From NCBI RefSeq assembly GCF_001625305.1, contig NW_017803876.1:632558-696557 (forward strand): a stretch of DNA of 64,000 nucleotides, in the 5' to 3' direction. Below, one piece after another: positions 49,405-62,663 of this stretch. The notes below the pieces were generated by a model. The model was given only the letters and a program-made list of their open reading frames with translations, was not told the origin of the DNA and made no database searches. This DNA comes from Branchiostoma belcheri. Its lineage: Eukaryota > Chordata > Leptocardii > Amphioxiformes > Branchiostomatidae. Position numbers and translations under genes: made by a program. How positions within the stretch are numbered: the stretch's first letter is position 1; the number at the start of each line of letters is the position of its first letter.

Positions 49405-50934
49405 TAATGAGCAGGAAATTGATATAAATTTGTTGACATTCATGATTAAATTTCTATCAAGTGATATTCTATGAGTTATATCATGCATTCATTGGACACA
49501 TTAAAAAGGACAAGCTGCAAGCAATTGCTAATAACCTGAAAGCATTAGAAACCGACAACATGTAATGTTTAATGATTGAGTCAATTTTATTGTCATTTTC
49601 CTCATATCATACGTCATGGTGACACATACAAATGTAAAAGGCAGTACTACTGTACCAGTACTACCCCAGATGGTGACAATTAATACCACAGACTTTTAGT
49701 GCAAAAAGTCATAATCTTACATACGAAGTAATGCTGAGTGTGTGAACACTGTACCTGATTTGATTTTCTTCCACTTTGTGAACTATAGCAGCAGTAAAGT
49801 TAGAATTATTGTCATAGTCATTCTCTGTCAAATATATATAGCTATTTCTAAATCAGAATCATACACCATAGAACCATACATCATACAACAGTTAATCTTA
49901 TAACAGCAGCAATGATGCTAATGCAGTGATATTTTCCTGATTCAAGATATAATACCTTGAGAATCAATTATTCTCAGGAAGAAATAATTCCACGTCATAC
50001 TTCGATCACAGAAACAACTCATTTCTCTACAAGCAACTAAGAAGCCATAATTTGGCATCAAGTCATACCGACAATACAATGTTTCTAATTTGGCACTATA
50101 GTGGAGACTGAGTGGACTTTATAGATCACTTCAACAATTACATGTATAAGTAAAGGTGCATCACAACATGCCACTGGTGTAAAGCATAGAATCTCAACTG
50201 TGCGTAAAACATTCTTCACACTTACATTGGGTCTTCTGTACAATTGGACTTATTTATTTGCATATAACGTTAAGATCAAATTGTCTAGCCTGGTTACCAA
50301 ACTAACCGGAATTCTAGCTGACTCGGTCTCTTTTTCCTCTCAGTATGTATTTGTGGACAGGACGACAGTGACTCTGCAGCTCATTCGACAAATAATTTTG
50401 GTATCCAGGTTACAAATTGTCCCTGGTAATCACTTTGCTACTGTCAATAGAAGATTTTAAATCAATCAAGATACATTGTACATATACATAATGTTCCATT
50501 TTAAAAAATCCCACGTTGGGATGTTCTTAAACAAAGACCCCCATTACAACTGTTATCGTTAAATGTGGTAAACATGAACAAAACTTTTCAGTACAGTAGT
50601 AATATTGCACACACTATCTATAGTGTGATAACAGAAGCACATTTGTATACAAAGTTTGGGTCCAAGGTTCTCTTTGTTCATCACATTAACACAAGGCCCT
50701 GCAAAAACAGCAGCAGTCTTGAGTTTACTACCTTTGTCATGTTTAGTATTTATTTCCATGCTTCAATGGCTGGCAAGTATTATACTTCAGTGTTGCATAG
50801 CTTCATTACATGGTAACATTCAATCAGGCGAAGCTTGGTCACGTGGCCTCTTTTCAGACGGCACTCAATGTGTTGACGGTTGACTTCACTTTGTCAATAA
50901 CAGCCTGCGATCTGGTGTTCAATTACACCACACA
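49405..50934. other. Intergenic region and 3' flank of the NHL gene
   Basis: No conserved coding segment. A minus-strand poly(A)-signal candidate (TTTATT on plus) is at 50749-50754, about 185 bases past the NHL stop. A CCTGGTTACCAAACTAACC hairpin-family copy is at about 50286-50415. Confidence 0.5.
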
Positions 50935-53285
50935 TCATTCTCGTATTGCAGAAATACCCATGGATATCATGGCAGCGGGGGCGCTCTTAACAGGCTGCAT
51001 CATGCCGGCCGACTTTCGCTTGACCGAGCCTGGGCGGGACTTGTGGCAGTCGCAGGAGAACCCGCGAAAGATTTTGACGCAGTGGCTGCCGTTGACGCTG
51101 CACTCCGTCACCACCAGGTGTTTCTCCGGCGTCAGGGCCACGGCCTGCGGGGTGCCCAGCTCGTGGGCCGACGTCAGCATCTGTTCAAGATGCCATCCGT
51201 TGTCGCTGTAGTAGTTCACGGTATGGTTCAGTCCATCCACCAGAAAGATGTTGTCAACACGATCGCAGAAAATCCCGCGGGGGACGACCCGAACCCCGAC
51301 CCCCTGTCGCACGGTCGGCCTGAACTCCGACTGCAAGTCCCCATCGTAGTCATAAAACTTGACGAGCTGGGTGACCGGATCGGAGACAACGATCTCGTTT
51401 CTCGTGTTCTGGGTGACGAATAATGGCCACTGGTAACTCCTGTACGGCAGCCCCTCGTTGACTTTGAAAGTCGTGTACAGTTCTCCGTCAGGGAAGTAGA
51501 CCTCGATTTCGTTGTTGCTGTTCGCCACAATGACATTTCTGTCAGGATCACACACGATACTATGGGGCTCCCACTGGGTGGGGAACACGCACTTTGTGCG
51601 GCCGCTTTCAGACATTATTTGCACGCGTTTGTTCTTCATATCAGCCACAGCGATGTGGTGGTCCCCACACATGGCCACCGCACTCGGCTGGTCAAACTGA
51701 CCGGTCCCTGTCCCAAAGGACCCAAAGCTGGCCTTGTGGATCGCGCAGGGGGTGTAGACCTGGATGCGATGGTTGGCGGTGTCGGCCACGAAGATGTCGC
51801 CCGCTTGGCTGACAGCCAGGCCACGTGGCCAGTACACTTTCCCAGCCTCGCTCGTTGTAGTGGCATCAGACTCATACAGCAGCTTGGAAGGAGTTCTGTG
51901 CAAAATAAAAGTCTTTGTTATTATCATGACAAACTTTAGAGAACTTCTTAGATAATTAATTTCTGATAATCTTTAATTGACTTTCTGCATTTAATATATT
52001 CCACATCTTCAATACAGTGATAAATTGCAAGACAGATATAAAGAGGCAAACTACAAGAAGTACTGTTCGCTGAGAATAACTGATGAAATAGACATGTCAA
52101 AATAAAAGTGTGTTGACTTTGTATATCCTCTGTATTGTCTTGAGAATCCAGGATATCAAAGACCCGATTGAGTCCCACAAGTTTACAGAATAATTAAGTC
52201 AAATCAACTCACTTTGGTTTCATGACACTACTCGAAGACAGTTTCGATAGTCTGGAGAGCCTTCGCCCCCCTGCTGTGGCCCTGGTGGGGGGTGGTCCCC
52301 CAAACGTGCTGGAGGGGGGTCTGGTGAGAGACATACTGGACCAGATGTAGGACAGCTCCATGTCCCGTACGGTGGTGCGGTCTTGTGCCCAGGGGGCTCG
52401 ACAACTGTGGGCTGCAGAGGAGGAGACACATAAAAGTTTTGGAAATACAAAGTTTTCAGCTTCAGGGAATGATAGAACAACAGAGGAAGACAATGTGTAG
52501 AATGTTTTATGTATGCACAATGCCTACACAAAGGGCACATATTAAAGGGTAAATTTTCAACAACCACTGTCAGGATCAGGATAGATTTCATTATTGTGTA
52601 CCCTCTGTCTTGGAATTAAGTTAGCATTGTACTATGATTTTTACCTAGCACTACCTACAATCCGACACAGATGAACTTCCATGATGAGTAGTACAACTGT
52701 ATTCCAGTTCACACAAAAATAAAATGCATCAGTACAAGATAAAGGAAGATTTGGTGCATTAACACTCTGATAGAAAGGCAGACGGATCGACCAGACAAGA
52801 TAGGTGAGGTGATTATTATCGAGTTGTTGCCACCTGTTAAAAGCTTTTGTATAGGCATTTACCGTGGCGACGTTTATCAAACGACCACTAGAACACACCA
52901 TAACAAAACACTCATTAAGGGGTGGCTAACATCGATATTCCACTAATGATACGTCACTCTTTGTGGGGTCGTGGGGCAGAGCATTCGGCTCAGAACCAAG
53001 AGGTCCCGAGTTCGAATCCTGCCATGTCACTAACCTTGTGCCCTTGCGAAAGGCACTTTACACGACTTTCCTCACTTCGCCCAGATGTTAATGAGTATGT
53101 CAAAATAATCAGTACCATGATCGTTGGCACTTAAAGAAAAATCAAACCAAAAAACGCTGTGTACCTCGAGCGGCTCTGTCGAACAACATGGACGGCGGCC
53201 CCGGCTCCCCCCAGTCCCGTATCCCCACCGCCACCGTCCGAGGCCGCTGCCGCATGTCCTCGGTAAACTCCGGCAGGCTCTCCAT
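50935..53285 (-). CDS. NHL-repeat beta-propeller protein without RING or B-box
   Basis: Three exons on the minus strand: 53165-53285, 52213-52411 and 50935-51895 (426 aa, phases agree). The N-terminus MESLPEFTEDMRQRPRTVAV is followed by a Ser/Pro/Gly-rich linker (SSTFGGPPPTRATAGGRRLS). NHL blades begin at about residue 118: WPRGLAVSQAGDIFVADTAN-HRIQVY, then FDQPSAVAMCGDHHIAVADM-KNKRVQIM, EPHSIVCDPDRNVIVANSNN, FVTQNTRNEIVVSDPVTQLV, VPRGIFCDRVDNIFLVDGLN and TPQAVALTPEKHLVVTECSV. This fits a six-bladed propeller as in TRIM2/3/32/71. No RING, B-box or filamin domain is present, so it is not a TRIM ligase. I cannot name a vertebrate orthologue. A basic tail (CHKSRPGSVKRKSAGMM) follows the propeller. 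Confidence 0.85.
52960..53140 (+). mobile_element. tRNA-derived SINE in intron 1 of the NHL gene
   Basis: GGGGCAGAGCATTCGGCTC (A-box region) and CGAGTTCGAATCCTG (B-box) are followed by the body CTTGTGCCCTTGCGAAAGGC. It ends about 25 bp from the exon 1 donor. Confidence 0.78.
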
Positions 53286-54400
53286 CGCCGAAAAACCTAA
53301 CACAGCTTTCACCCCAAAGTCCCAATCGCCGTCCTTAGCGGCTCAACAGCTTTCTGTTACTTGGTAATCGCCATTGTTCGGATGAAACCACTCGGCGGTC
53401 CATGTACTATAGTAGCTACGATAGTTTACTCAAGACTGCGGCCCTAGAGACGGACAGGTGCTAAGGCGTGACGTCACGAGATTCTGCAGTTTTTGAACAA
53501 ACCGATAGGTGGCGCGCATGCACGGTACTTATAGTAACATACTCGCTGGTTGGACAGCCAAGACCTCAAAACATAGAGATTTTTAACGCACTTTAATGCA
53601 AATGTAATGTTAACATAAATCATTTAACCACTATTTCTAACAAGTTGGCCAGTCTTTATCTTATTGGTTAGCAAGTCCTTGAACTTCTTTCCTAAATGCT
53701 AGCTTCCCATAAACAACAAGGCAGAATATTAATGTTTGTGCATATAACAATATATTGATTCAAAAGGTTAACTGTGACGAAAACATCTGTGCACACTATC
53801 TACAAACACGTTTATGACACTGACACAAAGTAAATCATATCTGAATGTTTGGTGCATTATGTAACTCTGGACATCTTCTGTACTTTATCAAGCCTATGTG
53901 GTCATCAAAACTAACTCAAGCCATCAGTAACAGCATTTTTGCCATAATCATTAGAGCACATAGTATACCTTAAACAGCATGTCAGCAGAAAAAGCTGCAC
54001 GTGCGTGAACCCTGTAATATACTAAGTATTGTGCATGGCAGCAGAACGTCTCATATAAGGTCGTATTTGCGCATACAAGGTTAACAATCCGCATGACGCA
54101 ATGTTGACCAAAAATCAACAAAAACCGTGAAAAATGTAGGTTTTGCGCAGGCACAGTACGTTCTGCTGACGTGTTACCATAAACAAAACATGTGTACTAA
54201 CTAAAAATATTCAAGTTTGTGACTTTGAAAATGTGTCCTACAGACCAGTGTTTAACTGTCATCATCATCACTCCCCCTTTATCTTTCTTCATCTTAAGTT
54301 GTGTGTCAACTTTCTGGCTTCAACCAAGAGAAAGTTTCTGGGTGGCACCAGTTGGAGTAACTCTTAGGTGGACTTGAAAGTACATGTAATTAAAAGTGCT
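53286..54400. promoter_or_regulatory. NHL-gene promoter region and 3' flank of the Kelch gene
   Basis: A perfect CRE (TGACGTCA) at 53469-53476 lies about 185 bp upstream of the NHL start, in GC-richer sequence. Further right, from 53969 to 54175, is a degenerate copy of the GCACGTCGGCAGAACG MITE family (TTGCGCAGGCACAGTACG, TTCTGCTGACGTG end). No gene is seen between. Confidence 0.6.
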
Positions 54401-57400
54401 TTAGTTGTCATACTCGTCATCATCAGAATCACTTTCCCCTTGGCCCAAAACTTCTGAACTCACATCACCAAGACATGTTGGAATCATCCTTGCCACCAAC
54501 CAATCTTCAATAACATGGGCTTGCATCCACTGCTTTATGGGGGTCACGATTATGTCTGCACTTTCTTGCTTCAGCCAAGAATCCGTGTCTGGCTGGTACT
54601 TGTAGAGGTCATGACTGTTGTAGGGCATATCCTCTGGAAAATGCACGGTGAGGAGATACAAAGAGTCCCCATGCAGCATCAGGGCCAGACTAGTGCAGGA
54701 AAAAGTCTTGGCATTGTCCGAATGTATCCACGCACCATCTTCAGGATTGTACTTTTCTACGTATGTCAGTGTGTCATCGTTTGTGTCCACACAGTAAATA
54801 CACCCCTGATACGCAACAGCCTGTGGATTCAGTGGAGGTTCCAGCATGTCTGCCGTCTTGCTCCAGGTGTTCTCTGTGGTGTTGAACCTGTAGCAGCCTT
54901 TCTCACTTATGACGTAGATGCTGTCATCAAGGGCCACAGCACAAAATGCAGAAGACAAGCAATGACGCTCTGTTCTGGGCATCGGATAGGGGATGGGTGG
55001 TATGCAGGCCCACTTGTCACAACTGGGGTCATACCTCTCTGCTGACTTATTTGTTCTGCCATCTCCTATGGCATAGATGTACCCATCTAGACAGACCAGA
55101 TTGCAACTGGAAAAGATATCAAGGAAAGTTTGTAAGAAAATATGCCAAGGTTTTCTTTTGTCTGAGCTATATCAATCAACTGTTTAAAATAATACATAAC
55201 CGTTAACACATTTAAAACAATCACATGCACATGGGCAGATCATATACAGGTCAGATTACAAGGAAGAAGCTCTGCGCTGCCTCCTGTAAATCTTTTAAGA
55301 CTAACTTTGGAAAATGAAGATAGACACTCTACCAGTTTTAAAATGGAATCCAGTCTTTGATCTATGCTGAGGAAACCAGCAGGTTGTGTAAAAAAAATAC
55401 CTAACGTTACCTGAAACGCGTTGTCATCATCTCACACTTTGGTTCCCAGGTGTCTAACAGGTGGTTGTATTGATAAAACTTCTTCTGACTGTTTCTTATG
55501 GCTTTCAATCTGTTCATGACAACACCATCTGTACCAGTGTAAACACCACCTGCCAGATACAGCTCATCTTCAGCAGTGCTTATCATTGTGAAGCCCTCCA
55601 GGTTGTCAGGCATGTTCATGATGTATGTTGTGCCTCTTGCAAGGTCAAAGCAACGGGTTTTAACAGGGAATTCCACAGATATCTCCCTTAGTACAGCAAT
55701 CTGCATTTCAGTTCGTGTTTGTTCCAGACGCTGGGTTGTCTTCTCACTGTACACCAGCTGGCAGTCGGATGACGGGCTCTTGCTCTGCAGCTCCTCACAC
55801 AGTTTGGCACTGACAAAGGGATGACGGAAGGACTTGCACAGAGCAGGAAGGTGCTGCAAGCGCACTTCTTTGTCAAATTCGATCCATCTTAGAGCAGCTT
55901 GCACAACGTCGTCTTCTGAGTTGATTCTTAAATCCTCCCTGTTGAGCAATGACTGGAGCAGGGGAAGAGGCAACTGGAGAAACGATGGTTGTAGGACCAC
56001 CTGGCTGAACCTAAGGGAATTAAATGAGTAGTAACTTTAGTGCTAATTATACTGAGTGCCAGATTCTTTCAGTGCTTGTGATTTTGAACATGATTAAAAA
56101 GTATACTAGTATTCTGGACCTTTTGGTCTGTAACCAAGTAGTCTACAATAATTCACTTGTTGCAACATTAACAAACCTCTCTGATAATCCTTATTGATGG
56201 TAAACAAGATTTCAAAAGGTCAAAAGTTGGTCAAAGGTCAAAAGTGTCATCAAGATCTTATCTAGTTAATTCAAATTTCTTTCGGTCCGACAGATGTACT
56301 TACATGTACCTGTCTATGTAGACACATAACAGACCCAAAGTTTGTCTGAAAATTGATATCAACTTATTGTCAGCTACATTCTTATACCAATAGCAGAAAT
56401 GATGCTAGCAATTCTTAAATTACATGCACATCCTCACAGCTCATTTTCCAAAATATGGCAGAGAAAACAAATAACTTAAATGAATGCAAGACAGCCACTG
56501 TTAGTCTGTGACAGCCATCGCTCTGACCTGAATGCTATGTACCTCCTACTTGTCTCCAGCAAGTCTAGGTCCCCCAGCATGTCAGCATACATCAATATAT
56601 CAGCACAGTTGGACATGTCCAGATGGTTCTTCATGTACTCTGCTGCTTTGTGGTATACAAAATCAACCTATAGGATATTAGGAGTAAAAAAACAGACCAT
56701 GGTACATCTTTTTATTATATATTGTACATGCAAGTGGATGTAGGGATGATTCAGGGCAAGGCATCTACTTTTTCAGTAAGTAAAGGATGATTTGGAACAA
56801 TCTATATTTCCAAACCCTAGTGACTAGCTCTTTTTTTTCACCTACACCACAAACATGAAAGTTGCCTTTTGCCAAAATTATAGTAGTACTAGTCCTCCCT
56901 AGATATCAATTTTTGATGTGCATGTGTCTCCAATATCACTAACCTATCTGTACTAAGTATGCACCTGGTGAGACTGGCAGACAGTACAGATGGAATGTCT
57001 GTACTCAAGTTGTCTGTACCCATAATGTGGAAACATATTAAGTATTGTTGGCTTGTTCCTGGTGCCTTACTTCAGCAAAGACCCCAGGCACATTCCCCAC
57101 CATGTGTAAACTGAACCTGACAGCAGGCCACAATACATGTATGTGGCTCGAGCAAAGCCCAGGAAATTCCATGATGGACCCAGGTTATCAAATGAGGATG
57201 CCTTCAGATACCACATTACCGGTAGTCACTACATGACAGCAGGGAGGCTCAGAATGATATGTTCCCAATAAATTTGCCAGGCATATTTCAATTTGTTTGA
57301 CTGTACAAAAACTAACTTGAAGAGCTAAACAAAACCTGGGAAGCAGAATTGTTACCTGGAGAAGTCTGGCTGCAGACATCACATCCTGGACCTGGTCTGA

Positions 57401-58300
57401 CTCCGTCTGAAGACAGCCGGTGTAGGCGTAGTCCAGAATTGTTGCCATGGCAACTTCACTCACTTTCTGGATGCAGATCCTTTCCTGTTTGGCTTCCGCA
57501 TAGCTGCTGGTGAACATACGATGGAAGTATGGGCTGCACAATGCCAGGATGGCGCGGTGACACGGGAAACTGGGGAGGAAGATACATGCTGCATCATTCT
57601 TGGCCCGTGTAAATTTAAATGATACCATGACGTTCCAATATTCTACTGTGTTTTCTACATCAGAGTTTTATAGAGTAGACTGTTCTTTTAGTTGTTACTT
57701 ATCCACACAGGAATGGTAAAGTCTGCCACCCTCAGACGGCATTAGGACAGTCCAATGACCTGGAGGGGGTCACAACTCTGAAACTGGCTAAAACTGGATC
57801 AGCTTAGCACATGGCTAAGTGAAGCAGTAACCCACATCCAGTCTCGAAAAAAAAAACGTCTACGTTTACTTGTCCTTCTTCCTGTTGTGGCGACCACCTT
57901 CAGCATGATGAAGATTATGTTACCGGACAATAAGTTTCCACTACAGTAAATTATAGCCTGGGTAACTAAAAAAATGGTAACGTTACCCAGGCTAAAAAAA
58001 AAATTAAGAAAAAAAAGAGTTAAGTTAAACTACAACATCGGGCACATTGTGAAGAGTACTGTACTACAGCTGTAACGCTGTCAGTAATGAAAGAGAAAAC
58101 AACAACTCAAATCTGAGAAGATTTCCGAAACTGCTTTCTGCATGCATAATAAAAATATGCTGCCCAGAGTCCCCCATAAATTACCTTGCGCCACTTTCTC
58201 CTTCCAGCTCCAGCACTACATCTGTCAGCTCTGCTTGCTTCCTCAATTCATTAAGCCCACCAAGAACTTCCTTAGGGTATTTCTTATTTGTTAAGTCCAT
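54401..58300 (-). CDS. BTB-BACK-Kelch protein (KLHL/KBTBD type), probable Cullin-3 adaptor
   Basis: Five exons on the minus strand: 58185-58300, 57356-57569, 56543-56667, 55411-56010 and 54401-55106 (586 aa, phases agree). The BTB domain covers about residues 10-130: LTDVVLELEGESGARFPCHR, AILALCSPYFHRMFTSSYAE and ATILDYAYTGCLQTE. The BACK domain follows (NCADILMYADMLGDLDLLET through VVQAALRWIEFDKEVRLQHL). The Kelch repeats are divergent: DELYLAGGVYTGTDG, GYIYAIGDGRTNKSAERYDP, DSIYVISEKGCYRFNTTENT and GCIYCVDTND. The double glycine is kept only in the first. The C-terminus is acidic (GESDSDDDEYDN). From family knowledge, such proteins present substrates to CUL3 ubiquitin ligase. Amphioxus has many such genes and I do not assign an orthologue. 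Confidence 0.87.
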
Positions 58301-60182
58301 GTTTAACAGCAACAAGAATGAATAACGCAACGCACGTGTGTACAAAAGGAACTGAGACTAGTTTCAAACCAATTTTGACCTTTGACCTATTTGATACCTG
58401 ATTACCTTCTATGTATGAATACATCAGCTGGTCGGACTGGTGCGTTTTATTTTTTTACCAGTATGAGCGGGCATATAGCCACAGTGTTTACGATCCCAAA
58501 GGAAAAGATTTATCATCTATCATCTAAGTGCAGTAATTGTCAATAGTAATTGTGATAATGCAGTAGTGTCACATCCAATCGCAGCATTCTTTGGATGGAG
58601 AAGAGAGTGAGAACAAAATTGCAGATTTGCCCTGAGGCATAATTATAACCTCTGAAAACAACAACAGAATGGATCTTCTCTGAAACCAAAATGACAGTGA
58701 TTTTGACCACAGGGAAACGGACTGCCAATGATGCTATCAGTGACCAGGCTGGGAAGATAATGTGCCTTAGGATTTCTAACGTCAGAAAAAAACAAAGAGA
58801 AGACGGAAAGGAAACACTAGGCTACTCGCTGAGAAATATGAAAACATTCTATTCCTAATGCTTTTAGTTTTGATATATTCTGGATGTATAAACTTTATGT
58901 TTGAAAATGGATGTCATTGGTCTTGAAACTTTGGTCATTGGTCATGGTAGTAGCGATCAGTTTTGGTGACCCTGCAAATTGCTACCCAGACTAGCAAATA
59001 GCCTCTGCCCTTTATGACTGCAGGCCAGAAGTCATTGTTTTCCTACGAGTTTTATTTAGTGGCAAATCACTGTCAGTAAAAATGAAATGTTTACTTAACC
59101 TCCTTGCTGTAAAAATGTTTCAACTTCTTGTCGGAAAACCTTTTTATTATTATACAATGTATATTGATGAGAAATATTACTACTATTTGGGGTCATTTTG
59201 CAAGTACATGATGTACATGTACATGTATAGTGTGGTGTGCATAGATTTCAGACTAAAAGAACAAGTAATCTCAAGACTTCACTATGTACTCGACAGACTA
59301 AAAAAGAAAACCTTAAGGTAACCCTCCAGCTAGAGGTCAACAGTTGAAACAACCATGCTTCAAGATGCTTCCATCAAACTCCAAATCTTTCAAATGTCTC
59401 TGATTGACAGCATTTTACCATAGATTTGATAGTGGCCTTCTCACTTTTTGATGTGTAGATTCTTGTAATCTTCCAACATAAACTGACATTTTACATACAA
59501 CTGCCCAGTGTTTTGTGAGAAACTTCTATGTACTTTGGGAATGTGGCTAAAAACATTTTAGGAGCAAAAATTGCAAGATCTTTTAATTTCAGACATGTAC
59601 TTCCCTGGCCCTTTGTGCTGAGCTATACAGAAATACAAATCAGTTTATAACATTTCAAGATCATTTATTGCATGCATTACAACTTGAGAGTGCTTATGAA
59701 TTACTAGTACATGACATCATATACATGTACTTTATGCTTTTTGGTGTATCTCATTACCTGGATGTCTAACCTTCATAGGCAATATCATATACTTTACTAG
59801 TACTACATGTGTATATATACCAGGTCAAATGATATCCTTTCTAGTCATTGGCACATAACCAATGGCAATAAAGACCAGCCATACACATGTAACTACATTT
59901 GTACACATATTTTGATGTCGAAGCTTGCAACAGTTTATTTTGTCTTTTTGTCTTCAAGCTTTCTTTCCTACTCTGGAAATCTATAAAAAATAGATATGAT
60001 ACTACATGGCTTTGCCAATAAGTTATAAGTACTTTGAAAATTCATGAACTGTGTGGTCTTGTTGAATGAACATACATCACATCAGTCAAAACTGCATTCT
60101 TTTTGACAATCATTATTATATTTCAACTTTGTCAATATATAGGGCACTAGTATGATGATGGTTGATCCTTAGTGAGGCAGCC
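58301..60182. other. Kelch-gene upstream region and ZNF511 3' flank
   Basis: No coding exon is recognised. TTTATT at 59664-59669 (AATAAA on minus), about 515 bases beyond the ZNF511 stop, is the best poly(A)-signal candidate; another is at 59934. A repeat of the TACCTGGATGTCTAACCTTC family is at about 59735-59780. Confidence 0.5.
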
Positions 60183-62663
60183 TTACTGCATCTCCTCCAT
60201 TTCCATCACAGATTCCTGTAGAAACACATAGCAGCAGCTTGTTATTCTGATATCTACATATTACCTCTTATACATACATCATACAATAAGAGAAATTTAC
60301 AAGCACAATTATCAAATTTGAGTAAAAATAAAGAAATGATCTACATAACTTTTGGCATGGAAAAAACTAAGGCCACTTGCTTTCAATCAAGCACACTAGT
60401 AATGGCATTTGATCAAAAATTAAAACAACAAAAAGAGAAAGAAATATTGATCTACCTGCTCCATCTCCTCTGCATGTCGTACAGCTTCTGGAGCAGGTGT
60501 TTCCTGAAGTTTCTGCTTCTCCTCCTTCTTCTTGCCTCCTTGTTTCTTTGGTGGCCTTTTGTGCTTTGTGTGCTCAAAGCCCCTTGGAGCTCCTCTGCCA
60601 AAACATATCTGCCTGGGCATTCTACAGCAAAGGAACATTGTGGAGATTTATGAAATATAAGTTATCAACAACAGTTATTATGACTGAGACTGAGAGTACT
60701 TGCATCCTAAGGCAGAAATGACACACTTTCACTTACAGACTGTAATGCTTAACTATTCACAGATTTAACACTACTTTCTTAGCTCTGTTCAAAACAACAG
60801 AATTTGTATGATAGAAACAGAAAGGCTCTGGAATGTGCATGCATTCGATGATTGAATTAAAGATACAGAATTCCCTTTCTGCATGCATTATGACATGTTG
60901 ACATTTCTTTCATTTTTATCAGAAGCTGCTAATACATGTAGTGGAAATCTTTCTATCGCCAAAGCCCAAGGTTTCCAAGACATGTAGGTGTGCTCACCTG
61001 TACTGTCTGTGAGTAGCACCAGCTGGTTGTGTGTTTCCTGTGGTTACACCAGGTGCTGCATCCAGGGCAGCTGATGCTTCAACAGGTGCTCCTGTGTCCA
61101 TGGCTAAACCTGTCTTGGTATCCTCAGACTTGGCAAGGGAAGGTGATTTCTTCGCACCTGCTTTATCATCATGGGCATTTCTGGATAAAAAAAGAACCTT
61201 TCTTTAACAAGCATAACAAACAAAGACTTAACAGTGATATAGACTTAAAAGAAATTGAAATAAGAAGCCAAGTAATTTTGCCAGACGTCAGCGGCTGTGT
61301 TGCCTCTGGATAGCTCACACAAGCCAGGAATGACAGTTTGAACTGTGAGTGGCGGCCCCAGAACAGGAAGAGTCATCTTTGTACCTGGCTGAAATCGGGT
61401 ACTCTACTCTACTCAAGCTCTACTCTTCTTCACTCTACTCAACTCTTACCTGTCCTTTTTCCTTGGTTTGTCAAACTTGAAGTTGGAAGGATACTTGTGG
61501 ACCTGCACCATGTGCCTTCTCCTGTCATGAGCATTGCGGAAGCTGTCAGGGCAGATTTCCAGCAGGCACTGGTACTGCAAGAAGAGAACTGTCAGCAATT
61601 AATACGTCTTGGTACTTAGTACCTCCTGCAGGATATTGCAACTGCTTGTTGTTTGTCTTGTATGTGAATAAAATATAAATGTATTTTTTTTTCAACCTTC
61701 ATTTAACCTTGAAAATGTACAGTACATGTGTGCAGCAGTACAACTCTTCGGCCTAAGCCATTTTTCAAGAGGTCAAGGGGAGGTAGGTCAGGGGTCAATC
61801 AGTCGTAGAATCACAATTTAAATACATGTATATACAAAGTAACGGTATACACAAATTCAAACACTATCTCGGTTCGTAACTCATTATATCTCATCAGTAT
61901 CAAGCATCCAAATTTCAGTTCACAAATTTAGTCATTCTAAGTGACTTGACACAGTCGGTTTTTAAAAGCTGCAACTGACGTGGCCGTTCTCAGATCAGTT
62001 CAGTTGACATGTATACCAGTAGCACGCCAATTTTGTACATTAAGTACAAGCTGCAGCAGACCAGATTGTGAGGTTTGATCCAGTAACATACAGGAACCCA
62101 GAACCCTTAGATTCTAAGTTAACAACCCTAACCACAAGACCACCTTGGCACTATGCTCACCCATTTAGATTTTCAACATTTGTCTAAAATAGAATATATC
62201 ACGAGTCTCTACTTCCCCCAAAACCTTTGATCCTTACCATGTTTTGTCTCTCACTCATCAGTTCAAACAGAGAGTCGTGCCACTCCAGCAGGTGAATGTC
62301 CAGAAGGTAGGCCGATGGCAGCGACTTCTTGCACACCCCACACACGTTACGGTGCACTGTGTTGTAGTGGGTTTCGAACTCTGCAATGCTGTTGACGTAC
62401 TTGCTGCACCCCAGAATCTGGCATTGAAACTCGTCACTGGTTGTTTGAATGATCTCCCCGACTTTTTCCGGAGGCATCTGTTTTACTACAATATTACAGA
62501 CAACGTCGTCCTCGGGACTGGTGTTGTCACCGCTGGTGCAGATTCTCTTGGTTTCGGGCTGGAAGCTCCAGGAGAGGTCATCGTCCTCCATAACAAGACC
62601 GATCCGTCTCTTGCGAGGACGTGAGGTAGTCTCCATACTTTCTGCCATCCTCTCATTTGACAT
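60183..62663 (-). CDS. ZNF511: ZNF511, three-C2H2 zinc-finger protein
   Basis: Five exons on the minus strand: 62238-62663, 61450-61574, 60998-61180, 60456-60621 and 60183-60215 (310 aa, phases agree). Zinc finger 1 uses C81, C86, H99 and H104; finger 2 uses C108, C111, H124 and H129 (VCGVCKKSLPSAYLLDIHLL); finger 3 uses C145, C150, H163 and H168. The strings EWHDSLFELMSERQNMYQC, HMVQVHKYPSNFKFDKP and RMPRQICFGRGAPRGFEHTK match human ZNF511 (EWHDSLFQILSERQDMYQC, ICFGQGAARGF). The segment between them and the Lys-rich C-terminus are low complexity. The start is taken at the first true ATG (62663); the frame is open a codon further upstream but only with TTG. Function in the family is poorly known; nuclear localisation is inferred. 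Confidence 0.92.
61575..62237. other. ZNF511 intron 1 with a weak SINE-like segment
   Basis: Non-coding. On the minus strand 62060-62165 reads GGTGGTCTTGTGGTTAGGGT then GGGTTCTGGGTTCCTG, which resembles A- and B-box spacing of a tRNA-derived SINE. The match is too weak to be sure. Confidence 0.35.

Noticed and set aside
51043..51939. Plus-strand frames of 107-126 codons opposite the NHL gene
   Set aside because: Shadows of the 961-bp NHL exon; they encode nothing recognisable.
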